Below, in pieces: positions 5,769 through 13,411 of a stretch of 23,829 nt of DNA; the stretch's first letter is position 1; each line of letters opens with the position of its first letter. The stretch is from contig DALF01000001.1 in NCBI GenBank assembly GCA_002499345.1, positions 1 to 23,829 of the forward strand, read 5' to 3'. This DNA comes from Euryarchaeota archaeon UBA170. Lineage in GTDB: Archaea > Thermoplasmatota > Poseidoniia > Poseidoniales > Thalassarchaeaceae. The position numbers were made by a program, and so were the translations under genes. Under the pieces are notes generated by a model that was given only the letters and a program-made list of their open reading frames with translations, ran no database searches and was not told where the DNA came from.

Positions 5769-7976
5769 ATGGGTCGTAAGGAAGACAACATCAAGAGAGC
5801 TACAGAGATAATGCATGATCGTGCGCATATCAGAAACATTGCTATTGCCGCCCATATCGATCATGGTAAGACCACCCTTTCAGATAACCTGATTGCCGGT
5901 GCGGGGATGATGTCAGAAGAACTAGCCGGGAAGTCTAGGGTCTTAGATTTCGATGAGCAAGAAAGCGCTCGAGGAATTACTATCAATGCGGCCAGCGCTT
6001 CTATGGTTCACGTCGTGGGTGGGCAGGATTACCTGATCAATCTGATAGACACTCCTGGTCACGTTGATTTCGGAGGAGACGTAACAAGGGCAATGAGGGC
6101 TGTTGATGGTTGTATCATATTAGCCTGCGCGGTAGAAGGTACAATGCCACAGACAGAGACCGTTGTTCGTCAAGCGTTGAAGGAAAAGGTCAGGCCAGTA
6201 CTATTCATAAACAAGGTAGACCGACTAATCAATGAGTTACAAATCGATGGACCTGAGATGATGGCCAGGTTTGAGAAGATAATATCTAAAGTAAACAGGT
6301 TAATTTCTACTTATGCTCCTGAAGACCTTGGTAAGGAATGGCAAGTTTCTGTTCAGAAGGGAACAGTGGCATTTGGTTCGGCTTACTACAATTGGGGGAT
6401 GTCAATACCATACATGCAGAAGAGTAATATCAACTTCAAGCAGATTTTCGAATATTGCCATGATGACAATCAGAAAGAATTAGCAAAGCTCGCACCAGTT
6501 CATACTGTTTTGCTGGATATGACCGTTGATAAGCACCCTTCTCCCGTAGTGGCTCAGAAGTACAGAATACCGAATATATGGCAGGGTGACTTAGAGTCGG
6601 GCGTTGGTAAGGCTATGATGGAATGCGACCCCGACGGCCCCCTATCACTCATGATTACCAAGATATGGATGGACCCACATGCTGGAGAGGTAGCTGTAGG
6701 AAGGGTATACTCAGGACGAATTAAGCATGGAGAGACAGTTTGGGCGATCGGCGCTGCCAAGGCTGAGAGAGTCCAACAGGTCGGCATGATGGTCGGCGGA
6801 GATAGGATATCCACCCCAGAGGTAACATCGGGAAATATCGCAGCTATCACAGGAATTAGAAGTGCTGCCGCAGGAGTTACAATCGCAAGAGAAAAAGATG
6901 CTCCGCCATTCGAAGCTATCAGACACATTTCAGAGCCTGTTGTTACCGTAGCAGTAGAGCCCAAGTCCATGAAGGACCTCCCAAAGTTCATTGATGCTCT
7001 AAGGGGGCTTGCCAAGGCAGACGCATCTCTCGAGGTATCGACAAACCAGGAAACTGGAGAGGCTCTACTGGCAGGTATGGGAGAACTGCATCTTGAGATT
7101 ACGGTATACAGGCTAGAGGAAGAACAAGGAATCAAGGTAAAGGTCAGCGAGCCAATTGTCGTTTACAGGGAATCAGTTCAGACTGATAACAAAGGAAGAC
7201 CTTTCGAAGGAAAGTCACCTAATAGGCATAATAGATTCTATGTTGAGACCGAGCCCCTTCCAGATGATGTAGTCGATAAACTCAGGGCCGGCGAATTCAG
7301 AGACGGTACAGTCAGGCCCAAGGATGCCAAGGAAATCGGCGATCAATTCGCAGAACTAGGCATGAATAAAGATCTGATGAGGAAGATATACGCCATTAAC
7401 GGCACCAACGTCTTGGTCAATGATACGAAAGGAATACAAAACCTCCACGAGACAAAGGAGTTGATTATTGATGGATTCAATGATGTTTGTAAGAAAGGTC
7501 CGGTGGCAGATGAGCCACTAATGGGGGTAATGGTCAGACTAGTGGATGCTAAACTACACGAAGATGCCATTCACAGAGGACCGGCTCAAACTATCCCTGC
7601 GGTGAGGAACGCCGTTAAGGGGGCTTTCATGAGATCAAGACCAGTTATTTTTGAGCCCATACAGAAGATTCAGATAGACTCTCCTAACGATGTAATCGGC
7701 GGAGTGACCAGAGAAGTCTCAACAAGAAGAGGAATAATAGAGGATATGCCGGTAGAAGATGGCGTTACCAAGGTAATCGGAACTATTCCTGTTGCAGAAA
7801 CATTCGGATTCTCCAATGATATACGAGCTGCCAGCCAGGGTCGGGCAATTTGGAATATGGAAAACGCAGGATTCGTCCACTTGCCTCCCAATCTGTACGA
7901 GAAGGTAACAGGCGAGATCAGGGAAAGAAAGGGGCTTAAGCCAGAAATACCCGGCGAGTCTCACTATCAGGACTAG
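5769..7976 (+). CDS. fusA: Translation elongation factor EF-2
   Basis: A 735-residue translocase GTPase of normal archaeal length. G1 is Ala28-His-Ile-Asp-His-Gly-Lys-Thr-Thr36, G2 is Arg-Gly-Ile-Thr at 68-71, G3 is Asp94-Thr-Pro-Gly-His98 and G4 is Asn148-Lys-Val-Asp151. Domain IV carries the Asp-Ala-Ile-His-Arg-Gly motif, with His602 (codon 7572-7574) at the diphthamide position, so the diphthamide pathway is expected in this organism. The motif continues as Pro-Ala-Gln where many members have Gly-Gly-Gln. The protein moves tRNA and mRNA through the ribosome after peptide transfer. The gene ends two bases before the convergent isoprenoid fusion gene. Confidence 0.97.
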   Translation: MGRKEDNIKRATEIMHDRAHIRNIAIAAHIDHGKTTLSDNLIAGAGMMSEELAGKSRVLDFDEQESARGITINAASASMVHVVGGQDYLINLIDTPGHVDFGGDVTRAMRAVDGCIILACAVEGTMPQTETVVRQALKEKVRPVLFINKVDRLINELQIDGPEMMARFEKIISKVNRLISTYAPEDLGKEWQVSVQKGTVAFGSAYYNWGMSIPYMQKSNINFKQIFEYCHDDNQKELAKLAPVHTVLLDMTVDKHPSPVVAQKYRIPNIWQGDLESGVGKAMMECDPDGPLSLMITKIWMDPHAGEVAVGRVYSGRIKHGETVWAIGAAKAERVQQVGMMVGGDRISTPEVTSGNIAAITGIRSAAAGVTIAREKDAPPFEAIRHISEPVVTVAVEPKSMKDLPKFIDALRGLAKADASLEVSTNQETGEALLAGMGELHLEITVYRLEEEQGIKVKVSEPIVVYRESVQTDNKGRPFEGKSPNRHNRFYVETEPLPDDVVDKLRAGEFRDGTVRPKDAKEIGDQFAELGMNKDLMRKIYAINGTNVLVNDTKGIQNLHETKELIIDGFNDVCKKGPVADEPLMGVMVRLVDAKLHEDAIHRGPAQTIPAVRNAVKGAFMRSRPVIFEPIQKIQIDSPNDVIGGVTREVSTRRGIIEDMPVEDGVTKVIGTIPVAETFGFSNDIRAASQGRAIWNMENAGFVHLPPNLYEKVTGEIRERKGLKPEIPGESHYQD

Positions 7977-7978
7977 AA

Positions 7979-9709
7979 TCAGTTTATTCTGACTAGTTGG
8001 AAATCGGTCATTTCCCTCAATATGGTCAATGATTCCGACTCATCAAGTATATCCAAACATGCATGAGCCTTAGCATGGTGAAACATAGCCCTATCTTTAG
8101 CATATTTTATGGAGCCGTTATCATACAGCTCTTGGACAGCATTAGCTAGTAAATCTGGTGTACATTCCCCAGATCCATAGGCCTTCGTGAAAGAAGGCAG
8201 TGGGTTCCCCGAATCAAGAGCGTGAATAGCAATAAGCGTCCTTTTTCCCTGTAAGATATCCGATCCTGCAGGTTTTCCTAGAGTTTCAGTATCGCCCGTG
8301 ATATCAATCAAATCATCCATTAATTGGAAGCATAATCCCATATTAAGGCCCCATGCCGCCAAAGAACCCACTACTTCCTCCGAAGCACCAGAAAGCTTCG
8401 CCCCAGTCATTGCACATGTCTCGAACATCGCGGAGGTCTTACCAGCAATCATCTCTATGTACTCGTCTTCAGAGACAATCTCTCTCTTCTCAAACTCCAT
8501 ATCTATCATTTGGCCTTCAGCAACTCTTCTGACCATTTCGCCAATCGATTTAACCAAGAATACAAGATCATCAGAAGCTATGTGTTCAGACTCAGCTAGA
8601 ATTTCAAATGCTACGGCTAGCATAGCATCGCCAGCATTTATTGCTGTAGCATCGTCATAAGCTACATGGACAGCTTCCAAACCCCTCCTAATTGGATCCT
8701 GATCCATGATATCATCATGTACCAGTGTGAAATTATGAATTATCTCGATCGAAGCACCAAGTGTATTGTGGCCCGGATTAGATTCTCCCACGGCATCACC
8801 AACAAGTTTCGGCATAATCGCCCTTAGTCTCTTCCCTCCTCCGGTGAAAAGATGCTTCATCGCTCCATGCAACCGCTCCTGTTTTATTTTAGACAGACTA
8901 GAAAGTATCTCCTGTTCAACAACTTCTCTATGCTCTGCCAGCGCACCCATCAATGAAGATCCAGGTGAGAAAACTTCCCCATTTATCCCGACCTCTCCAA
9001 AGACAACAACTCCTCCTTTTTCGACAATATTATCAAGATTGGGGTACTCATCCTCAAGAAACTCCTTCCAAAGTAGCCTAAACCACGGGGCCACGATTTG
9101 CTCTTTCCATTCTCCTGTTCCTTCCATTAACTGTATAATTTCTTCAGGGCCAATCCACTTATGACTAGAAATTTCATTTGCATTGGGCATTAAATCCAAA
9201 GAATCTACTCTTGCAATCAAAACATGATCTACTTCATTCTCCAACCATTCATTGTTCCATCTGCATTTATACTGGAAAGACCCTAGATGAGAAAACTCCA
9301 TTGAGTTGGCGACTTCTTGATCTATTCCTAACTCCTGAGGTAGCTTTCTCTTTGCCGCATTGATGCAACCCTCCTTCGAATCTCCATTCTCGCCATCAAT
9401 ATCTAGTGGGTGACTGCAACAGCTATTTGCCCAAATCCCTGGAAATGTTATCTTATCATGCGATCTCTGTTGAATCAGTAATCTGTCCTCTGAGTCGAAT
9501 ATTAGGACACTGAAGGCTCTATGAAGAAAACCCTCTTCATTGTGACACAATAATTTACTCTCCGATCCTATCATGTTGTCTTCAAGGTCGACTAGAATAC
9601 AACGCTCAGCCATCATCTGGGCCTGTGAGTTATCATATCCCGAAAGGGCGTTGCCTTCATCGACCATGCCATTCCGAGAAACCCTAGGCATATAACAGAA
9701 TCCAATCAA
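7979..9709 (-). CDS. Fused type 1 IPP isomerase and geranylgeranyl diphosphate synthase
   Basis: One 576-residue frame carries two enzymes. Residues about 30-220 are a type 1 (Nudix-fold) isopentenyl diphosphate isomerase: Trp-Ala-Asn-Ser-Cys-Cys98-Ser-His-Pro holds the catalytic cysteine, and Glu-Asn-Glu159-Val the catalytic glutamate. Residues about 255-576 are a trans-polyprenyl diphosphate synthase with Gly-Gly-Gly-Lys293-Arg-Leu-Arg, first Asp-rich motif D332-D333-x-x-D336 and second motif D465-D466-x-x-D469. Phe327, five residues before the first motif, matches the archaeal GGPP synthase pattern and predicts a C20 product. The product feeds archaeal lipid synthesis. The TTG at 9709 overlaps the kinase stop (TTGA); ATG 9691 is an alternative start that trims six residues. 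No stop or frameshift separates the halves. Confidence 0.93.
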   Translation of the reverse strand: MIGFCYMPRVSRNGMVDEGNALSGYDNSQAQMMAERCILVDLEDNMIGSESKLLCHNEEGFLHRAFSVLIFDSEDRLLIQQRSHDKITFPGIWANSCCSHPLDIDGENGDSKEGCINAAKRKLPQELGIDQEVANSMEFSHLGSFQYKCRWNNEWLENEVDHVLIARVDSLDLMPNANEISSHKWIGPEEIIQLMEGTGEWKEQIVAPWFRLLWKEFLEDEYPNLDNIVEKGGVVVFGEVGINGEVFSPGSSLMGALAEHREVVEQEILSSLSKIKQERLHGAMKHLFTGGGKRLRAIMPKLVGDAVGESNPGHNTLGASIEIIHNFTLVHDDIMDQDPIRRGLEAVHVAYDDATAINAGDAMLAVAFEILAESEHIASDDLVFLVKSIGEMVRRVAEGQMIDMEFEKREIVSEDEYIEMIAGKTSAMFETCAMTGAKLSGASEEVVGSLAAWGLNMGLCFQLMDDLIDITGDTETLGKPAGSDILQGKRTLIAIHALDSGNPLPSFTKAYGSGECTPDLLANAVQELYDNGSIKYAKDRAMFHHAKAHACLDILDESESLTILREMTDFQLVRIN

Positions 9710-10515
9710 CCAAGTATTTTGGTGCCGATGGTCGTGCCCTCTTCTATTAGCTGACTAATCCTCTCAGGGTGATTGCCATTGATGAACCAAACCTCGTTAA
9801 CACCTCGTGATATCTGCGAGGCTCTGGCCGCCTTCAATTCAATTCCTCCAGTGACATCCTGCTCCGAATTATGAGCGGTCTCGACACTTTCTCCAGCTCT
9901 CCATATTGGTATCAGTTTAGAACCTTCCACATTCGGAGGCATATCCATCATCCCGTCTACGTCACCAAGAAGAAAAACACAATGAGAAACCGAAGATAAT
10001 TCAAGGGATATTCTGGCCATTAAATCATCTCCCGATAGGATGCCGAACTCAGCCTCGCCGCCAACTATGACAACGTCTCCAAATGATACTGGGACCGTTC
10101 CTTTAGGGACGTTCTCAAAGATTGCTAAATCTCCATTAAAGTTACTGCCAGTACCAACTGCCCAATCAGACGGTGGGAAAACCTCACATTTGATGCCATG
10201 AAGATTCAAAGAATTAGTTACATATCCACACAGCTCTATCATATCCGATCTAACTCTGATAACAGCCTCCCGTTGTTGTTCTGAGATCTCAGGATTCATA
10301 CCGCCGGCCAAGGACCACTCCTTGGCTAGTAGATGTCCGAATGATCCAGCACCATGGATTAATATGACCGTATGTCCATTTGAAATTATTTTGGATATCT
10401 CTTTACAAATGGAGTCAATAATTTCTTTCTTAGGAGCTTTAAATGATGATTTATCAGTGATAAGGCCCCCTCCTAACTTCATCACTACCTTCGCGGCCAT
10501 GGAGGTCTGAGGCAT
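9706..10515 (-). CDS. Isopentenyl phosphate kinase
   Basis: A 269-residue amino acid kinase-fold enzyme that phosphorylates isopentenyl phosphate to isopentenyl diphosphate with ATP, a step of the archaeal modified mevalonate pathway. Visible motifs are Lys13-Leu-Gly-Gly-Gly, the loop His54-Gly-Ala-Gly-Ser-Phe-Gly-His61 with the family's substrate-specifying histidine, Gly-Ile-Leu-Ser-Gly-Asp-Asp-Leu at 158-165, and Asp220-Val-Thr-Gly-Gly-Ile with a downstream lysine. ATG 10515 is the first start; ATG 10500 gives a shorter form and lies nearer the core. No Shine-Dalgarno motif is seen, so the message may be nearly leaderless. It overlaps the isomerase-synthase fusion by four bases, so its product can be passed to the next enzyme in the same operon. 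Confidence 0.94.
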   Translation of the reverse strand: MPQTSMAAKVVMKLGGGLITDKSSFKAPKKEIIDSICKEISKIISNGHTVILIHGAGSFGHLLAKEWSLAGGMNPEISEQQREAVIRVRSDMIELCGYVTNSLNLHGIKCEVFPPSDWAVGTGSNFNGDLAIFENVPKGTVPVSFGDVVIVGGEAEFGILSGDDLMARISLELSSVSHCVFLLGDVDGMMDMPPNVEGSKLIPIWRAGESVETAHNSEQDVTGGIELKAARASQISRGVNEVWFINGNHPERISQLIEEGTTIGTKILG

Positions 10516-10582
10516 TAGTTAGATTTGGGTTCTCCTGTCATATTATTGAAAGGTTCATTTCTTATTGAGGTCTGGAAGGGAT
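10516..10582. promoter_or_regulatory. Divergent promoter region, isopentenyl phosphate kinase and zinc-ribbon gene
   Basis: A 67-base AT-rich gap lies between oppositely oriented genes. A TATA-like stretch CATATTATTG (plus) or CAATAATATG (minus) at about 10538-10547 could serve either strand at a suitable distance from both start codons. A GAGGT motif at 10567-10571 and GGAAGGG at 10574-10580 precede the ATG at 10583. The promoter elements were identified by eye and are not verified. Confidence 0.3.
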
Positions 10583-10912
10583 ATGTCCGACGCCAGTGAG
10601 ATTGAAATCTTCCAACGGTGGCTACAGTCTAAGCTAGCCGCTACTCAGCATATTGAAGACCCTGTCGAGAGGGATCGGAGAAGATCGCACATAGAGTCAG
10701 CCATTTCAGAAGCTATCTTCTTCAGGGAGTCTCTGGAGAAATTAGATTCCCTGGAGTCACCCGCGCCATTCATTGAGAGGAGTTCAGCGGTTAGATCAGT
10801 AGAAAATAAGGAATATGCAGTCTCAACTAAGGATGGTAAGAAGTGTATCAAATGCTCTTCCGATCTAGTAGAAGATCTCAGTTTCTGCCCGATTTGTGGA
10901 GAAGAGAATTAA
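10583..10912 (+). CDS. Small zinc-ribbon protein of unknown function
   Basis: A 109-residue protein. Residues 1-55 are charged and helical. Residues 55-82 look disordered. A C-terminal C4 zinc ribbon has Cys88-Ile-Lys-Cys91 and Cys102-Pro-Ile-Cys105. Such ribbons are common in archaeal regulatory or nucleic-acid-binding proteins, but no specific family is recognised. I chose ATG 10583 because the GAGGT and GGAAGGG purine stretches lie immediately upstream; an in-frame TTG at 10565 would add six residues. The stop codon directly abuts the stop of the convergent kptA gene (10912/10913). Confidence 0.75.
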   Translation: MSDASEIEIFQRWLQSKLAATQHIEDPVERDRRRSHIESAISEAIFFRESLEKLDSLESPAPFIERSSAVRSVENKEYAVSTKDGKKCIKCSSDLVEDLSFCPICGEEN

Positions 10913-11602
10913 TCACTCTTCTTCGTCCCACTTAGCTCTGGCTAATAGGAACTCAGGGTCGTCATCTGGTAGTACGCTCAAGTACTCGCCTGCTACTGAA
11001 TCTGCCAAATAAACTGTAACTCCTGCATGCCAAACAGTATCTCCAGATGCAACCATCGATGCAGTATCTACTTCCAGAATGGCCGGCCTACTGTGGTGTA
11101 CTTTTCCTGCTTCAGCAGCAGATCTCACAGTAGCTGAAAGATGTACATGCGACCTCCCGCTAGGAGAAATACCAACTTCAAGCAAGTTTTCAGCCTCATC
11201 AGGGGAGCAAGGATAGAATAGAGATGTGGGAATATTGTCAGTTGGAAGGTCCAGCTCAATTTCTAGGCTATGTCCATAGGTGGCCCTGATTACGTTACCT
11301 CTAACCTCGTATCGTCCCTTTGGATCGGTCTCCGAAATAGCTCTAAAATGATGAGGTCTCAACCAGTGATACCTTCGTTCATTCGACTTCTTAAACTGTC
11401 TAATAATATCCTTAATGTCTATCCATCCATTGATATCCATCTCCAAATCAAACTTTTCAGGGGCATGTCTAAGGGCTAAGGCCAATCTTCTAGCCAGCGA
11501 ATCCCTTTCATTCCCCCTCATGATGAATTTCCCTTCTGAATTACATGCCGGGCATAGGTCGTCATCCGAGAAATATCCATGTGTACTGCACTCTCTTATC
11601 AT
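10913..11602 (-). CDS. kptA: RNA 2'-phosphotransferase (Tpt1/KptA)
   Basis: A 229-residue enzyme that moves an internal RNA 2'-phosphate to NAD+, releasing ADP-ribose cyclic phosphate and nicotinamide. An N-terminal zinc ribbon (Cys5-x-x-His-Gly, then Cys17-Pro-Ala-Cys20) is shared with archaeal KptA. The core shows Leu-Arg45-His46, Gly-Trp at 59-60, Ile-Arg106-Ala-x-x-Gly-His, and Gly-Arg150-x-His-Val-His-Leu-Ser, supplying the Arg-His-Arg-Arg catalytic set. The usual Tyr-His-Gly-Thr motif reads Phe-Tyr-Pro-Cys-Ser at 129-133; archaeal members vary here, so activity is still likely. I chose ATG 11602 because archaeal homologues begin Met-Ile-Arg-x-Cys. The open frame extends to ATGs at 11692 and 11755, the latter overlapping the thiolase. 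Confidence 0.9.
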   Translation of the reverse strand: MIRECSTHGYFSDDDLCPACNSEGKFIMRGNERDSLARRLALALRHAPEKFDLEMDINGWIDIKDIIRQFKKSNERRYHWLRPHHFRAISETDPKGRYEVRGNVIRATYGHSLEIELDLPTDNIPTSLFYPCSPDEAENLLEVGISPSGRSHVHLSATVRSAAEAGKVHHSRPAILEVDTASMVASGDTVWHAGVTVYLADSVAGEYLSVLPDDDPEFLLARAKWDEEE

Positions 11603-11706
11603 ATTATCAGTCGTGCCACTTGAAGCCTTCTCATGAACCCCTCGGTCGGCAACGTTCTCGTGATTCCACCGCCAAGTGTTATTTTCCTCCATACTGCCCG
11701 GGGCAT

Positions 11707-12837
11707 GTGAGAGCGGTAATTGTTGACTGGATGAGAAGCCCATTCCACCGAGCACACAAGGGAATGCTCTCCGATGTAAGGCCAGATGAATTGCTAAGGC
11801 AGGTTACCAAGTCTTTGCTAAGTAGAAATTCCATCGATACCAATGATATTGACGATATTATAGTCGGTTGTGCATATCCTGAGGGTGAACAGGGATACAA
11901 TATCGGTAGATTATTGACATTCCTGGGTGAAATCCCAGATACTGTCCCGGGAATGACCATTAACAGATTATGCGGCTCATCAATGCAGGCCATACTTGTA
12001 GCCGCTTCAAGTATTGAGTCCGGATGGGGGGATTGCTTCCTCTGCGGCGGAATTGAGTCAATGAGTAGGATCAAGAGAAGGGGATTCAATTGGAGTCCTC
12101 ACCCCACTCTCGAAAACGAATTTCCAGATGCATATATCAACATGGGATTGACCGCCGAAAATGTTGCTGATAGATGGAAAATTTCTCGAGTTTCACAGGA
12201 GGAATTCGCTCTCAATTCACACATGAAATCAATCCATGCAAGAGATAATGGATACTTCAAGTCTGAAATTTGTCCAATTATTAATCAAGGCGATTCTATA
12301 TCTGAAGATGGCTGCATAAGGGAGACGAGCCTAGAGTCGATGTCCAAACTGTCTCCTGTCTTCAGAGAAGAAGGATCAGTCACTGCCGCTACATCCTCCC
12401 CTCTAACCGACGGGGCGGTTTGTATGCTGGTTTGTAGTTCAGATTTTGCTGAAAAGAATGGATTAGAGCCCCTAGCAAGAATAGTCACCAGTGCGGTTAC
12501 TGGATGCTCTCCCGATGTAATGGGAATTGGTCCTATCTCAGCTACGCAAAAATTACTAGAACGCTCTGATTGGAATATTGATGATGTGGATATTTTTGAA
12601 ATCAATGAAGCATTCTCTTCTCAGAGTATCGCTGTAATTAACGAACTATCTATCGACCAGGAAAAGGTAAACATCGATGGAGGCGCGATCTCAATAGGAC
12701 ACCCTCTCGGAGCATCTGGTGCGAGAATTGTGGGAAAGGCTGCGTCTATTCTTCATAGGACAAATTCACGTAAGGCCATAGCAACCATGTGCATCGGAGG
12801 GGGAATGGGTATTTCGATTGCGTTGGAGAGGCCCTAG
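11707..12837 (+). CDS. Thiolase (acetyl-CoA acyltransferase, FadA-like)
   Basis: A 376-residue thiolase. The nucleophile is Cys89 in Asn-Arg-Leu-Cys-Gly-Ser. Asn-Glu-Ala-Phe, the histidine loop Gly331-His332-Pro-Leu-Gly-Ala-Ser-Gly-Ala-Arg and the second catalytic cysteine Cys362 in Cys-Ile-Gly-Gly-Gly-Met-Gly are intact. It interconverts 3-ketoacyl-CoA plus CoA with acyl-CoA plus acetyl-CoA, in fatty acid breakdown or in forming acetoacetyl-CoA. The spacing of motifs is bacterial-like (degradative type), rather than the archaeal SCP2-type thiolase of the mevalonate pathway. The frame opens at 11545, but the family N-terminus begins at GTG 11707 (Met-Arg-Ala-Val-Ile-Val-Asp). No other beta-oxidation gene is in the window. 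It overlaps the next convergent gene by four bases. Confidence 0.9.
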   Translation: MRAVIVDWMRSPFHRAHKGMLSDVRPDELLRQVTKSLLSRNSIDTNDIDDIIVGCAYPEGEQGYNIGRLLTFLGEIPDTVPGMTINRLCGSSMQAILVAASSIESGWGDCFLCGGIESMSRIKRRGFNWSPHPTLENEFPDAYINMGLTAENVADRWKISRVSQEEFALNSHMKSIHARDNGYFKSEICPIINQGDSISEDGCIRETSLESMSKLSPVFREEGSVTAATSSPLTDGAVCMLVCSSDFAEKNGLEPLARIVTSAVTGCSPDVMGIGPISATQKLLERSDWNIDDVDIFEINEAFSSQSIAVINELSIDQEKVNIDGGAISIGHPLGASGARIVGKAASILHRTNSRKAIATMCIGGGMGISIALERP

Positions 12838-13355
12838 AGGACAAGATTGCCATCGCATTCCGGACACGCATCACTTTCGTCCAATAGGGACGGTATTACT
12901 GCTAAGATACTGGAGCAATGTGGACATATCGCCATAACCTCCTCATCCCCCAATCCAGAGTCATTAATACTACTTCTACCCTCAAACCACGTTCTAAATG
13001 ACGCACTATTGAGTGGCCTGATTCTTCTTGTCGATGAGATCCCAAGAAGTACATACAACGCTCCCACAACGGCAGAGGGGCCCATGATCATAATCAAGAA
13101 ACCCTCAAACATGAAGCAAATTCCTAATGATCCAAGAGAAATTGTACAAATGAATATCCCAGGGCTCTTTCGAAGCCGTAGCAACACTGCACCAATGATT
13201 GAAATAGGCAAGGATAGGAGGCCAAATATCATTGGAAAGATAAAAAACACTGTTCTATCATATGGCAAACTGACTATTACGAGAAGTTGAACTATTGCAA
13301 GTACGACAAGAAGAAAAGACACGTGGCGAGTTACGGAAACCATGCCCCGACTCAT
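12834..13355 (-). CDS. Four-TM membrane protein with C-terminal zinc ribbon
   Basis: A 173-residue protein from ATG 13355. It has four hydrophobic segments at roughly residues 12-30, 36-60, 66-90 and 92-108, then a polar linker and a C-terminal C4 zinc ribbon with Cys144-Pro-His-Cys147 and Cys164-Pro-Glu-Cys167. The ribbon probably faces the cytoplasm. No family is recognised. AGGTATG lies four bases before the chosen ATG; ATG 13388 and ATG 13343 are alternatives. It is convergent with the thiolase (four-base overlap of stops) and divergent from coaBC. Confidence 0.75.
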   Translation of the reverse strand: MSRGMVSVTRHVSFLLVVLAIVQLLVIVSLPYDRTVFFIFPMIFGLLSLPISIIGAVLLRLRKSPGIFICTISLGSLGICFMFEGFLIMIMGPSAVVGALYVLLGISSTRRIRPLNSASFRTWFEGRSSINDSGLGDEEVMAICPHCSSILAVIPSLLDESDACPECDGNLVL

Positions 13356-13411
13356 ATTCTCATACCTGCACGGGAGCGACGCACTCATGAATCACTCGGC
13401 AATCGGCAGTC

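Noticed and set aside
6554..7135. A 193-residue open frame on the minus strand inside the EF-2 gene
   Set aside because: It lies wholly antisense to a strongly conserved gene, is rich in Ser, Pro and Ile as antisense shadows are, and has no recognisable motif.
11203..11220. KptA with Phe-Tyr-Pro-Cys-Ser in place of the Tyr-His-Gly-Thr motif, as a sign of a new function
   Set aside because: Archaeal members vary at this site, and the Arg-His-Arg-Arg catalytic set is complete.
11545..11706. N-terminal extension of the thiolase frame
   Set aside because: The thiolase family starts at GTG 11707; the extension overlaps the kptA region and shows no thiolase-like sequence.
12847..13290. A 147-residue plus-strand frame antisense to the zinc-ribbon membrane protein
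   Set aside because: The minus-strand frame has four clear TM segments and a C4 zinc ribbon; the plus-strand frame has neither.
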